A DNA stretch of 64,000 nucleotides from Paenibacillus methanolicus (GCF_008124765.1 NZ_VNHS01000001.1:124001-188000); one strand, 5' to 3'. Positions 44,636 through 53,263 are shown, counted from the stretch's first letter. The notes: generated by a model from the letters alone, not told the origin. A program made the numbers and translations.

Positions 44636-45409
44636 TCAATTGCCGCATTCCTTAGCCAGCCGCCGAATTTCGAAGCTCATCCGATCGTTCACCGGATAGA
44701 CGCTTTCAATATAAGCCAGCACATGCAGCGCCGATTCCGGCAAACGGTCGCAGCCCAGCAGCATGCCGCCCAGTTTGTCGGCGAATCCCGGATACCGCCG
44801 TTCCAACCGCCGTTCCGGTCCGAACGGATCCGGGAAGAACGACGCTTCTTGCTCGAGTAGATGCAAGACGGAAATCACGTTATCGATCGCATAGCTCTGG
44901 ATGAACCGCAGCGCCGTTAACCGTTCGCCCCGGGCATAGCGGCCGAGGCCGACATAGAGATTGGTCAACGCTTCGTTAAGCGGTTGGTCGAGCGAAGTCG
45001 GCTTTTCCTTGTGTGGCAGCCGAGACGAGGCGGCTATCTCCGTCTTCCATTCGGGTGACCGCCACACCATTCGCCCGCCGGCGTAAGCGATGTCGGCAAG
45101 CTCGTCTTCTTCGAAAATTGCGAATTCGCCGAAGATGCCGTCCTCGAACAAGATTTTGTAGCCGACCTCCGTATTCGCGAACGAATAGGCCAACGGATAT
45201 ACGTGCTCCAGCCAATCCAAGCTCGCGAGGAAGCGCGGTTTCTCGCCATTCCGAATGAGGACGAAGAAATCCAGATCGGAGTAGGCATCCAGACGATCCG
45301 TTTCCAGCCCGACCGAGCCTAGTCCGAGCAGACCTAACGCTCCATCCGTCTTGCTTAGCGATTCGCCGATGGCGTCGAGCCGTTGAAGTAGTTTATCGGT
45401 ATGCTGCAT
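44636..45409 (-). CDS. Nucleotidyltransferase-fold protein
   Basis: A 257-residue cytoplasmic protein. I chose the second ATG (45409) because GAGGAG is 10 bp before it; the first ATG (45418) is only 1 bp from that site. The Pol-beta/MNT signature GLGSVGLETDRLDAYSDLD supplies the Gly-Ser and Asp-x-Asp metal residues, and the rest is helical. It resembles chromosomal relatives of aminoglycoside/lincosamide nucleotidyltransferases, but no antibiotic-specific motif is recognised. It lies 79 bp downstream of malG on the same strand and may be read through from that operon. Confidence 0.75.
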   Translation of the reverse strand: MQHTDKLLQRLDAIGESLSKTDGALGLLGLGSVGLETDRLDAYSDLDFFVLIRNGEKPRFLASLDWLEHVYPLAYSFANTEVGYKILFEDGIFGEFAIFEEDELADIAYAGGRMVWRSPEWKTEIAASSRLPHKEKPTSLDQPLNEALTNLYVGLGRYARGERLTALRFIQSYAIDNVISVLHLLEQEASFFPDPFGPERRLERRYPGFADKLGGMLLGCDRLPESALHVLAYIESVYPVNDRMSFEIRRLAKECGN

Positions 45410-45488
45410 GATGACCATTCTCCTCAGATGTTAAGTTTCTAATATGATCTTTCCTCGAATAACGTCAAGGGGTTGTCCCCCGCAATCC

Positions 45489-46328
45489 TTACCCTTTATC
45501 CGCCCCGGCCGTCAACCCCTCGACGAGGAAGCGTTGGAAGACCAGGAATACCGCCGTGATCGGCAGGGCGACGAGCACGCAGCCGGCCGCGAAGATCGTG
45601 AACTGCGTCGCGAAATTGCCGCTGACCATGTTGAACAGCCCGACGGCTAGCGTCTGTTTTTCCGTCGACCGCAGCACGACCTGCGCGAAAATATAATCGT
45701 TGAACGCGCCGGCGAACGAGGTGACGGACAGCAGCACGATCATCGGACGGGACAGCGGGAGGAAGATGCGGAAGAATACGCCCCAATGGCTGGCCCCGTC
45801 AAGGCGCGCCGCTTCCTCCAGACTTTTGGGAATCGTGTCGTAGTAGCCTTTGACCACGAGGTAACCCAGTGCAGCGCCGGCGGTATAGACGAGAATCAGG
45901 GCTGAATGCTTATTAAGCAGGTCCATGTTCAGCAGCAGAATGTAAACGGCGAACAAGCTCATGAATGACGGGAACATCCCCAGGACGAACAGGACGCTCA
46001 TCAAATTTTTCTTCCCGTAGAACCGGAACCGCGAGAACGCGTAGCCCGTGAGCAGCACGAAGATCGTGCCGAAGATCGTGGAGACGACCGCGATCTTGAG
46101 GGTGTTCCAATACCATTCCGCGAACGGGAATTGCGTGAACAGCTCGCTGTAGTGCGCCACCGTCCAACTGACGGGAATAAGCGTCTCGCTGAATAGCGAG
46201 GTTCCCGGGCGGAAGGAAGCCAGCACGACCCACAAGGCGGGGAATACGGCGAATAGGCCAGTTAAGGCAAGAAGCACGTAACTTGTAGCGACCCACAGCG
46301 ATTGCCTCAGCCGATAGCCGGTTCTCAT
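45489..46328 (-). CDS. malG: Maltodextrin ABC importer permease MalG/MdxG
   Basis: A 279-residue membrane permease, second subunit of a maltose/maltodextrin importer. The EAA loop is EEAARLDGASHWGVFFRIFL and the C-terminus has the MalG-typical FQRFLVEGLTAGADKG. It overlaps malF by ATGA. A paralogue with the same ending (YVIDGLTAGASKG) lies at 57087-57926. An ATPase gene is not in the operon, so a shared MsmX-type ATPase is expected. Confidence 0.92.
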   Translation of the reverse strand: MRTGYRLRQSLWVATSYVLLALTGLFAVFPALWVVLASFRPGTSLFSETLIPVSWTVAHYSELFTQFPFAEWYWNTLKIAVVSTIFGTIFVLLTGYAFSRFRFYGKKNLMSVLFVLGMFPSFMSLFAVYILLLNMDLLNKHSALILVYTAGAALGYLVVKGYYDTIPKSLEEAARLDGASHWGVFFRIFLPLSRPMIVLLSVTSFAGAFNDYIFAQVVLRSTEKQTLAVGLFNMVSGNFATQFTIFAAGCVLVALPITAVFLVFQRFLVEGLTAGADKG

Positions 46329-47689
46329 CGGTACGTCTCCTCCTCTTTGAACGCCTTCGTCCGGCGGAAATTCCAGATCGACAGGCCGGCGATGATGACG
46401 AAGATGATAATGCTGATGACGGAAGCGAAGTTGTATTTGCCGTTCGTGATCGATAGCTTATAGAGCCACGTGATGAGCAGATCCGTCTCGCCCGCGAATT
46501 GGTATTCGCTGTTGGTCGGATTGCCGCCGGTCAGCAGGAAAATGACGCCAAAGTTGTTGACGTTGCCGGCGAACGTGCCGATCAGTATCGGCGCCAGCGA
46601 ATACATGACGCCCGGGAACGTGATCATCCGGAAGCGCTGGATCGGGGAGGCGCCGTCAACCTCGGCCGCTTCGTACTGCTCCCGCGGAATCGTCGTCAGG
46701 ATGCCCATGATGAGCAGCATCGAGATCGGGAAGCCGAGCCAGAAATTGACGATCAGCACGGTCACTTTCGCCCAGAACGGATCGGCCAGCCATTCCGGAC
46801 CTTCGATGCCGAACCAGCGTAAATACTGATTGACCGGCCCGAACTGCGTATTGAAAAAATTGCGCATGATGAGCAGCGAGACGAACGACGGAATCGCGAA
46901 AGGCAGCATATACAGCGTGCGCCAGAACGATTTGAACCGGATGAACTTCTGCTGCACGAGCAGCGCGATGCCGAAGCCGCCGAAGAAGGTGGTCACCGTC
47001 GACAGCACCGCCCACGTCATCGTCCACGTGAATACGCCGTAGAAAGTTTTCGCCCACGCGCTGAGCTGGAACAAGTCCAGGAAATTCGTCAGTCCGACCC
47101 AGTTGACCAAATTCGCCGGAGGCAGATGGTTGGGCGACGAATAGTCGGTGAACGCGATCAAGATGGAGAAGACGATCGGCAGCACCGTGAAGAAGAGGAC
47201 GAAGAGCAGCGGCGGCGAGACGATCATGTACGGGAACCATTTGTCATTGACGTAACGGATCGTATCCGCGAAGCGGTTAGGCTGGTTACCCTGCTCTCGC
47301 AGCTTGCCTGTGCGGTACGCGTCGCGGATGGCCGCGGCATAGAGCAGGACGAGAAGCATCGCGACGAAGAGGACGATCAGTCCCTGCACCATCAGAAAGA
47401 TGGAGTGGTCTCCTGCGACGGGCTGATATACTTTGCCGACGAGCTTCAGCTGCTGCTTCTGTTCCCCGAGCGTAGTCAGCCCCCAGATCGCATGTCCGAG
47501 ACGGGTGATGACAAAGAACAATCCAATCGCATACATCGCCAACAGGAGGACGCCTTTCCCGAATTGCCGGTTGTAGAGTTGGCCCAGCCCCGCCGCGACG
47601 ACCGACAGCAGGGCCGCGTTACGCGCATGAGGAACGCCGTCCGCGACGGGGGACAGGGTAGGGATGGAGCTCGTATTGACTTCGCTCAT
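46325..47689 (-). CDS. malF: Maltodextrin ABC importer permease MalF/MdxF
   Basis: A 454-residue permease. I chose ATG 47689 (MSEVNTSS) with AAGGAGA 7 bp before it; an upstream in-frame ATG lies inside the repeat array and adds repeat-coded residues. The N-terminal ~120 residues carry the GLGQLYNRQFGKG motif and GDHSIFLMVQGL, the membrane extension typical of MdxF in Bacillales. The EAA loop is YEAAEVDGASPIQRFRMITF. Its translation is coupled to malG. It is separated from malE by six copies of a hairpin repeat. Confidence 0.92.
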   Translation of the reverse strand: MSEVNTSSIPTLSPVADGVPHARNAALLSVVAAGLGQLYNRQFGKGVLLLAMYAIGLFFVITRLGHAIWGLTTLGEQKQQLKLVGKVYQPVAGDHSIFLMVQGLIVLFVAMLLVLLYAAAIRDAYRTGKLREQGNQPNRFADTIRYVNDKWFPYMIVSPPLLFVLFFTVLPIVFSILIAFTDYSSPNHLPPANLVNWVGLTNFLDLFQLSAWAKTFYGVFTWTMTWAVLSTVTTFFGGFGIALLVQQKFIRFKSFWRTLYMLPFAIPSFVSLLIMRNFFNTQFGPVNQYLRWFGIEGPEWLADPFWAKVTVLIVNFWLGFPISMLLIMGILTTIPREQYEAAEVDGASPIQRFRMITFPGVMYSLAPILIGTFAGNVNNFGVIFLLTGGNPTNSEYQFAGETDLLITWLYKLSITNGKYNFASVISIIIFVIIAGLSIWNFRRTKAFKEEETYR

Positions 47690-47713
47690 GCTAATTTCTC
47701 CTTTCTTGAAAAC

Positions 47714-48038
47714 GCTGAATGCTGCATTCCCGGTCTTTCGACCGTGAACGCAAAACAATCAGCTTTGGCTGAATGCTGCATTCCCGGTCTTTCGACCGTG
47801 AACGCAAACCAATCAGCTTTTTGTTCGCTGAATGCTGCATTCCCAATCTTCCGATTGTGAACGCAAACCAATCAGCTTAGGCTGAATGCTGCATTCCCGG
47901 TCTTACGACCGTGAACGCAAACCAATCAGCTTTGGCTGAATGCTGCATTCCCGGTCTTACGACCGTGAACGCAAACCAATCAGCTTTGGCTGAATGCTGC
48001 ATTCCCAATCTTCCGATTGTGAACGCAAACCAATCAGC
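47714..48038 (-). repeat. Array 1 of the 54-bp GNRA-hairpin repeat (six copies)
   Basis: Six units start on the plus strand at 47714, 47768, 47827, 47881, 47935 and 47989; they fill the malE-malF gap. Read on the minus (transcribed) strand each unit has an outer GCTGA/TCAGC pair and a 12-bp hairpin, TGCGTTC-A-CGGTC / GACCG-G-GAATGCA. Copies differ in the loop and upper stem in a compensated way: GGTC-GAAA-GACC (two copies), GGTC-GTAA-GACC (two) and AATC-GGAA-GATT (two). All loops are GNRA in this orientation only. The array lies within the mal transcript, directly after the malE stop codon. Confidence 0.95.
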
Positions 48039-48042
48039 TTTA

Positions 48043-49377
48043 TTACTTGCCTTGTTGTTCAATCGCGATTTTCAGATCCGCCGCGGCTTTGTCCATCGTC
48101 TTCTGCACGTCGGCGCCGTTCCAGATCGGCTCGAGCGCGGCCGTTACCGGCGTCCACACGGCGCGCATCTCGATAATGCCCGGCATCGTCTGCGCGGTCT
48201 TGAACTGCTCGAGGAACGTTTTGGCCACGTCGTTCTTGTTAATAGCCGGATCGTCCTCCATGCCGTTGCGGGCGGGAATGATTCCTGTCATCTCGAATTC
48301 CTTGGAGAGCGCTTCTTCCGTCGTGAGCATCTGGATGAACAGCTTGGCGGCGTTCGGATACTGGCTGAACGAGCTGACGAAGTAAGACTTCACGCCTGCG
48401 AAAGGAAGCGGGCTCTTGCCGTTCGGCATCGGAGGGAGCGTCGCGGCGCCGACCTCGAAGCCCAGCTTCTCGCTCGTGAAGTTGCCAAGCTGCCAGATGC
48501 CGTCCATATTGATCGCCAGCTTGCCGGTCTGGAACAAATTCGTCTTGACGTCGGCCGTCGCGTCGGTCGCTTTGATCGGCAGGATGTCGTGCAGGCTCTG
48601 GTAGAATTTCATCCCTTCCACGAACTCGGGCTTGTTGATGCCAATATCCGTAGGGTCGGTGCCGTTCTGGCCGAAGATGTATCCGCCATAGCCGTTCACG
48701 AAGGAGTTGACGAAGTATAAGTCGTTCGCCAAGAACATGAAGCCGAACTTGTTGTTCTTCGGCTCGTTGAACTGCTTGGAGAAGGCTTTGATGCTATCCC
48801 AGCTCGCCAGATCCTCGGGCTTCACGATCGATTTGTTGTAATAGAGCAGGTAGGTCTCCATATTCCGCGGGTAACCGTACAGGACGCCGTCGATCGTCAC
48901 GGCCTCGACGGCCGAGGGCAGGAAGTTCTTCTTCGTCACTTCCGCGTAGAAATCGTTCGGCAGGAAGAGACCCGCGGCGACCGCTTCGACGAGCTGATCG
49001 TGGGCGATGGCGAGGACGTCGGCGCCGATGCCCGCCGGCCCATCGGTCGTCAGCCGGTTGCGCTGGTCGCCGCCGCCGACCTCCTGGAATTCGACCGGCA
49101 CGTTGTATTTGGCCGTGAATTGCTTGCCCATTTCTTCAAGGAACGCTTGCTGTTCCTTCGCTTCCCAGATGATCAGCTTGGCGCCGGGCTCGGGCACGAG
49201 CTCCTCCGAACCGTCCGCATTCGTCTGTCCGTCTTCGGTTTGCACCGTCGTGGCGGGCGTTGTTTCGTCTCCTCCGTTCCCGCTACTCCCGCCATTCCCC
49301 GCGCTGCCGCCCGAGCATGCGCTCAGCGCGTACGTCATGACCATAACGCTTAGAAGAACCCCTGTTTTTTTCATCAT
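48043..49377 (-). CDS. malE: Maltodextrin-binding lipoprotein MalE/MdxE
   Basis: A 444-residue binding lipoprotein. The signal peptide ends in a lipobox LSAC, followed by a Gly/Asn/Ser/Thr linker and the MalE fold (EPGAKLIIWEAKEQQ, LTTDGPAGIGADVLAIAHD, YGYPRNMETYLLYYNK). Start is ATG 49377 or 49374, with AAAGGGG about 9 bp before. It is the first gene of malE-malF-malG. A paralogue lies at 54392-55693. Its expression is probably controlled through a cre/LacI-like site upstream and, after transcription, by the hairpin array behind it. Confidence 0.93.
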   Translation of the reverse strand: MMKKTGVLLSVMVMTYALSACSGGSAGNGGSSGNGGDETTPATTVQTEDGQTNADGSEELVPEPGAKLIIWEAKEQQAFLEEMGKQFTAKYNVPVEFQEVGGGDQRNRLTTDGPAGIGADVLAIAHDQLVEAVAAGLFLPNDFYAEVTKKNFLPSAVEAVTIDGVLYGYPRNMETYLLYYNKSIVKPEDLASWDSIKAFSKQFNEPKNNKFGFMFLANDLYFVNSFVNGYGGYIFGQNGTDPTDIGINKPEFVEGMKFYQSLHDILPIKATDATADVKTNLFQTGKLAINMDGIWQLGNFTSEKLGFEVGAATLPPMPNGKSPLPFAGVKSYFVSSFSQYPNAAKLFIQMLTTEEALSKEFEMTGIIPARNGMEDDPAINKNDVAKTFLEQFKTAQTMPGIIEMRAVWTPVTAALEPIWNGADVQKTMDKAAADLKIAIEQQGK

Positions 49378-49397
49378 TCGTTGTTACCCCTTTCGGT

Positions 49398-49427
49398 TTT
49401 ATATGCGTCAAATGCAACCGCTTACAA
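49398..49427 (-). promoter_or_regulatory. Likely promoter of the malEFG operon
   Basis: On the minus strand TTGTAA (49427-49422), 18-bp spacer, TATAAA (49403-49398), about 20 bp before the malE start. The -10 is good and the -35 is 4 of 6. Confidence 0.45.
49413..49426 (-). promoter_or_regulatory. cre/LacI-type operator before malE
   Basis: TGTAAGCGGTTGCA on the minus strand fits the catabolite-response consensus TGWAANCGNTNWCA at 13 of 14 positions. It overlaps the -35 and spacer of the predicted promoter, where binding of CcpA or a LacI-family protein would repress. Confidence 0.55.
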
Positions 49428-49482
49428 CAATGTGCGATTGGCATCTCGCCACAGCGTCGGCGTCGTCTCCGAGCGGAAAACG

Positions 49483-49550
49483 ACAAAAGGGCACATCCTG
49501 GATGTCGTCCGAGGATGTACCCTTGTCAGGTAGCATTGCCTTCAATTTGT
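49483..49550. repeat. Structured element, copy 1
   Basis: An imperfect copy of the element at 49594-49677. ACAAAAGGGCA pairs loosely with TGCCTTCAATTTGT; inside are hairpins ATCCT/AGGAT (49495-49516) and ACC/GGT (49519-49531). The shared words are GGCACATCCT, AGGATGTACC, CAGGTAGCA and TGCCTT. Confidence 0.6.
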
Positions 49551-49593
49551 ACTGGAAGTAAATACAAAAGGAGTCATATTTAGACTGTTACAA

Positions 49594-49677
49594 GATGCAA
49601 AAAAGGCACATCCTCCGCGCGAAGCTTCGAGGATGTACCTGTACAGGTAGCAGTGCCTTTAATTTATTACTTGCATC
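49594..49677. repeat. Structured element, copy 2 (three-way junction)
   Basis: Outer stems GATGCAA/TTGCATC (49594-49600 with 49671-49677) and AAAGGCAC/GTGCCTTT (49602-49609 with 49653-49660) enclose two hairpins, ATCCTC/GAGGAT (49610-49634) and ACCTGTACAGGT (49637-49648). On the minus strand it lies 58 bp after ctaA and has a T run after its stem, so it may also end the ctaA transcript. Confidence 0.65.
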
Positions 49678-49735
49678 ATAAGGGATCGTCGGGGAAATTT
49701 CAACCACAATTTTCCACACGGGTTACGATCGAATT

Positions 49736-50659
49736 TCACGATGATGTCTTCACGGGTTTGTCTAGTCTCCAGACCAAGTAACTCAAGTAGGAGAGGACGC
49801 CGAACAATACGGCGATGCTCGTCACGTGCGCTAATACATTGAACATGTACAATTCGAGTCGGCCCATGGTGATCATTAAGCTCGCGCCGGTCAGTATCTG
49901 GAACGCGATCAACGAAGCCGAGAGGGCTCCCACAATCCGGAATTCGCGAATGTCGCGATAGGATCGGTACAAGAACCCGCATAACAGGAGAATCATAATC
50001 ACGAGCAGATAGCCGGCCAACCGATGAACCCATGCAATTCCGACGCCGCCGGATAACGCAGGCACAAGCTCGCCGTTGCATAGCGGGAATCCGGCGCATG
50101 CCCCCGCGGAATCTGTATGGCTGACATAAGCGCCCGAATAGACGACGATGTACGAATAGAATGTCGTCGCCCACACGAAGATCCGAAATCCCTTGCTCGT
50201 TCTGGGCATCCGGTCATAGGCGGCCAGTCCGCCCGATCGCTCTTCTTGTCGGGCGCCAAGACTCGTCATGAGCGAGCTGGCCAGCGAAATAAACGCGAAG
50301 CCGAGATGAAGCGCCATGACGGGGGCCGACTGGGAATAGACGACGGCAAGCGCCCCCATAATGCCTTGTATCGTGACGAAGACAACCGTCAGGAACGAGA
50401 ACAAAACCAAATCTTTGCGCTTCGTTCTGGTCCAAATAAAGAGAACGAGCGTCGCGATCGCGAGAAGGCCGGCCGTCGTGCTAACCAGCCGATGCGAATA
50501 TTCGATGACGGAAGCGAGCGTATGAGCCGGGACGAATTTCCCATGACATAGCGGCCATTCATCCCCGCAGCCGAGCCCGGATTCGGTCCGGGTGACGACG
50601 CCGCCTCCGAAGGTAGCGAAGAACATGAATAGCGTGGTGAGGTAGCTGAGTTTCTTCAT
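49736..50659 (-). CDS. ctaA: Heme A synthase (CtaA/COX15)
   Basis: A 307-residue membrane enzyme that oxidises the C8 methyl of heme O to make heme A for cytochrome aa3-type oxidases. I chose ATG 50659 with AAAGGAA 8 bp before; the upstream ATG (50701) has no site. Eight membrane segments are expected. The conserved extracellular Cys pair is C31/C38 (GLGCGDEWPLCHG), then E53 and H56 (IEYSHR), matching the order in Bacillus CtaA; further heme-ligand His are in MALHLG, WVHRLAG and LAHVTS. It is read divergently from a tetR gene with a palindrome between them, an uncommon regulatory partner for this gene. Confidence 0.93.
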   Translation of the reverse strand: MKKLSYLTTLFMFFATFGGGVVTRTESGLGCGDEWPLCHGKFVPAHTLASVIEYSHRLVSTTAGLLAIATLVLFIWTRTKRKDLVLFSFLTVVFVTIQGIMGALAVVYSQSAPVMALHLGFAFISLASSLMTSLGARQEERSGGLAAYDRMPRTSKGFRIFVWATTFYSYIVVYSGAYVSHTDSAGACAGFPLCNGELVPALSGGVGIAWVHRLAGYLLVIMILLLCGFLYRSYRDIREFRIVGALSASLIAFQILTGASLMITMGRLELYMFNVLAHVTSIAVLFGVLSYLSYLVWRLDKPVKTSS

Positions 50660-50730
50660 GCGCGTATTCCTTTCAGGTAGAGTTATGAAGTAACGATTCA
50701 TCTGAGATAGGAAAATGAAAGGTTGACTAA

Positions 50731-50754
50731 ATTATATTTACCGGTAAGTATAAT
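50731..50754. promoter_or_regulatory. Palindromic operator between ctaA and tetR
   Basis: A 24-bp inverted repeat with one mismatched pair, centred on TTACCGGTAA (50738-50747), with arms running into ATTATA and TATAAT. Size and place (between divergent genes, 77 bp before ctaA and 57 bp before tetR) fit the operator of the adjacent TetR-family repressor. Confidence 0.7.
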
Positions 50755-50811
50755 TACAAGTTCGTTTTGATAATAAACGGCCTTTGTCATAAAATGTTCA
50801 TGGAGGTTGTT

Positions 50812-51429
50812 ATGGAAAACAAAACGAATCGGGTACCGGGCAGGCCCAAACACGATAACGAGCAGGAGCCCGTTCAAGATATGCTCATCCGCACGGCTTC
50901 GAAGCTCTTTATGGAGAAAGGGTATGACCAGGTGTCCTTGGAGCAAATCGCCAAAGCATGCCAAGTATCGAAGCCATCCATCTATTATCATTTCTCGAGC
51001 AAGCCCGAACTGTTCACGGCTTCGGTGATCGCGATCATGAATCATGTGCACGCGAAAACCTCGAATTTGCTTCGCGAATCGGACACCTTGGAGACGGGGC
51101 TGCTGCGCGTGGCCGAGACTAGACTTGCCAATCCGCATCCGGAATTCGAAACGATATTGAACGAGGCGGCGAACTACTTGAGCGAGGCGCAATATACGGA
51201 AATTCGGCAGGCGGAGCTTCGCATTTATCAATTGCTGGCCGAACACTTCGAGCGCGCGATGGAGCAGCGCATCTTGAGAGACAACGATGCTTTGTTTCTC
51301 GCGCAGTCCTTCTCTACGCTGCTATTGCTCGGCAACCGCAAAGATACGAAGAGCCGTTACGTATCCAGTCGCGACTTGGGCAAACAGATCGTGGATCTGT
51401 TCCTGCGCGGAGCGACTCTCGAGGGATAG
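50812..51429 (+). CDS. TetR-family transcription regulator
   Basis: A 205-residue repressor. I chose ATG 50812 (MENKTNRVPGRPK) with GGAGG 5 bp before. The N-terminal DNA-binding domain (about 25-75) has the typical SLEQIAKACQVSKPSIYYHF helix-turn-helix, and the C-terminal helices form the ligand and dimer domain. It is divergent from ctaA with a near-perfect palindrome between; I infer that it represses itself and perhaps ctaA. The ligand is unknown. A terminator follows 20 bp after the stop. Confidence 0.9.
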   Translation: MENKTNRVPGRPKHDNEQEPVQDMLIRTASKLFMEKGYDQVSLEQIAKACQVSKPSIYYHFSSKPELFTASVIAIMNHVHAKTSNLLRESDTLETGLLRVAETRLANPHPEFETILNEAANYLSEAQYTEIRQAELRIYQLLAEHFERAMEQRILRDNDALFLAQSFSTLLLLGNRKDTKSRYVSSRDLGKQIVDLFLRGATLEG

Positions 51430-51449
51430 AAAATAAGAAGCAAGAATGG

Positions 51450-51477
51450 GAGCAAGCCGAGCTGGTTTGCTCTTTTT
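51450..51477 (+). terminator. Intrinsic terminator of tetR
   Basis: GAGCAAGCC pairs with GGTTTGCTC (one G.T) around GAGCT, followed by TTTTT. Confidence 0.88.
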
Positions 51478-51695
51478 CATGCTTCTCATAGTATGGCACC
51501 TTTTGCGAATTCATGGCGTCCGCCAACAGATGCCTACTAAGCCCATTCACGACATTGCCTACCTTGTGCCGCCGATTCCCGATAATGGTGCGTTTGTGGA
51601 TAATTTTAACAAAATTTAAACGGATCGCCCCCTGCATTTAACCTGAGCGAATTAATGTTAGTGGTGTGTCGAAATAAGAGAGAGGAAGTGATGAC

Positions 51696-53045
51696 GTGAA
51701 GAGAAGTATCGCGAAATGTCCGGCTGTTGCCATCTTGCTCAGCCTGCTGTTCCTGTCATGGACCGTTCCGGCCTCCGCCAAACCCGAGGAGGGGACGATG
51801 AAGGATTGGGAGCTATGGATTCGCAAATATGCGCGTTCGTTAAAAGAACCTGCCAGCGATCAAACGAGAGATTTAAAATTTCTGAGGCCATTATTAAAAG
51901 ACAAGCGCATCGTGCAGCTTGGCGAGTCCACGCACGGCTCGAAAGAAATGAATCAAATGAAAGTGCGACTCATTCAATATCTTCATGAAGAACTCGACTA
52001 CGATGTCATCGCCTTTGAATCCGGATTTGCCGAGACCAGCGCTGCTTATAGTCGAATGGGCGATTTAACGCCGGAGCAGCTCATGAAAAACGCGATTTAT
52101 GGCGTTTGGCATACAGACGAGGTGCTTGAGCTGTTCCGTTATATCCAGGAGCAGCAGGAAAAGGGGGATCCGCTCATCCTGACGGGTTTTGATATATCGC
52201 GAATCGGCAACGCATTTACGACATCCGCTTACGAATGGCTTGAGGAGATCGATCCGTCCGAAGCCGAAAGGCTAAAAGGGGCGGAGAACGAGTTCTCGGC
52301 CATCACGTCAAGCCAGACACTCGAAGAGATGATCTCCCGAAAGGAGAAGCTTGCCGAGAAGTATCAAGAACTGGAGAAATTCGTGGACAGCCATCGTTCT
52401 GAGCTGGCGTCTGCCGGGTTGAAGAGGAAGCAGGATGTGGACATTCTTGTACGCGCGTTATCGCTGCGGCGACAAGTCGTGGACGCGTATGTGTTACAGG
52501 AGTGGAGAGCGATGCATCGGCAGCCGTTTGAACAGCTGGAGGATCACCCGCTTTTCTTGCGCGACCGTCTAATGGCAGGTCAACTCGAATGGGTAGCCGA
52601 GCAGCTATATCCGCATGAAAAAATCATCGTGTGGGGGCATAACTATCATCTTCGCAAAAATAATACGAAAGCCGACAAAGATTTTACGACGATCACGCCG
52701 ACGGGACCGAATATGGGAGATTACTTGCCGGAGCGAATTAAGCAACAAACGTACACCATCGGCATGTTTGCTTTGTCCGGAGAAAGCCTGGGGAGCGACA
52801 ATCAGACGATATTCCCGGTGAACGTGAAGCACGATCCTGCGAGCCTGGAAAGTCTGCTGAAGCACAAGGGAGATTCATATGTGTTCGTGGACATGCTGCG
52901 AGCCGCGCGAAATAAAGGCACTTCGTGGATGGATACACCTCGAACAAGCTTATATTGGGGCGTAATGGAAGAGCAAATGACCTTAAGAGAACAGTATGAC
53001 GGCATACTTTGGATCGAGAAAATCACCGCTTCCGCCATTATTTAA
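51696..53045 (+). CDS. Secreted erythromycin esterase-family protein
   Basis: A 449-residue protein with a clear signal peptide (1-28, ending PASA) and an erythromycin-esterase fold. Start GTG 51696 follows AGGAAG. Key motifs are present: GESTHGS with E77 and H80, then FESGF, and GHNYHL with H315; the spacing of E-x2-H and the late His matches EreA/EreB. Ere enzymes hydrolyse the macrolide lactone, but many chromosomal relatives have unknown substrates, and export to the outside is unusual for a resistance esterase. It is a single-gene unit with its own terminator. Confidence 0.85.
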   Translation: MKRSIAKCPAVAILLSLLFLSWTVPASAKPEEGTMKDWELWIRKYARSLKEPASDQTRDLKFLRPLLKDKRIVQLGESTHGSKEMNQMKVRLIQYLHEELDYDVIAFESGFAETSAAYSRMGDLTPEQLMKNAIYGVWHTDEVLELFRYIQEQQEKGDPLILTGFDISRIGNAFTTSAYEWLEEIDPSEAERLKGAENEFSAITSSQTLEEMISRKEKLAEKYQELEKFVDSHRSELASAGLKRKQDVDILVRALSLRRQVVDAYVLQEWRAMHRQPFEQLEDHPLFLRDRLMAGQLEWVAEQLYPHEKIIVWGHNYHLRKNNTKADKDFTTITPTGPNMGDYLPERIKQQTYTIGMFALSGESLGSDNQTIFPVNVKHDPASLESLLKHKGDSYVFVDMLRAARNKGTSWMDTPRTSLYWGVMEEQMTLREQYDGILWIEKITASAII

Positions 53046-53053
53046 CCGCAGCA

Positions 53054-53095
53054 AGCCACGTACAAGTCTAAACCTGTACGTGGCTTTAACTTTTC
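53054..53095 (+). terminator. Intrinsic terminator of the esterase gene
   Basis: AGCCACGTACA pairs perfectly with TGTACGTGGCT across a 10-nt loop, followed by TTAACTTTT. Confidence 0.88.
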
Positions 53096-53174
53096 CAAAG
53101 ACAAGAAACTGGATAATTATTTCAAGGAAAAGATTGACAACGAACGAGATCGATTTTATGCTATTGCCAAAAGC

Positions 53175-53186
53175 TGAAACGTTACA
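53175..53186. promoter_or_regulatory. LacI-type operator, distal copy
   Basis: TGAAACGTTACA, preceded by GC, is identical to the site at 53252-53263 and shares the AAACGTT core with the palindrome at 55714-55729. It lies about 107 bp before the lacI start. Confidence 0.6.
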
Positions 53187-53251
53187 CCAGATTTATCAAG
53201 ATTGAAATCAGCAAAGTTTCAAGCGCCGAATTCTAATTTTATAACCATTGC

Positions 53252-53263
53252 TGAAACGTTACA
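53252..53263. promoter_or_regulatory. LacI-type operator, proximal copy
   Basis: Second TGAAACGTTACA, exactly 77 bp from the first and just before the lacI ribosome site. Two identical sites spaced by about seven helical turns suggest looping autoregulation by the LacI protein. Confidence 0.6.

Noticed and set aside
46325..47758. N-terminal extension of MalF as a novel fused module
   Set aside because: The GLGQ-YN-Q-KG extension is typical of MdxF proteins of Bacillales, so it is the normal family form; residues before 47689 come from the repeat array.
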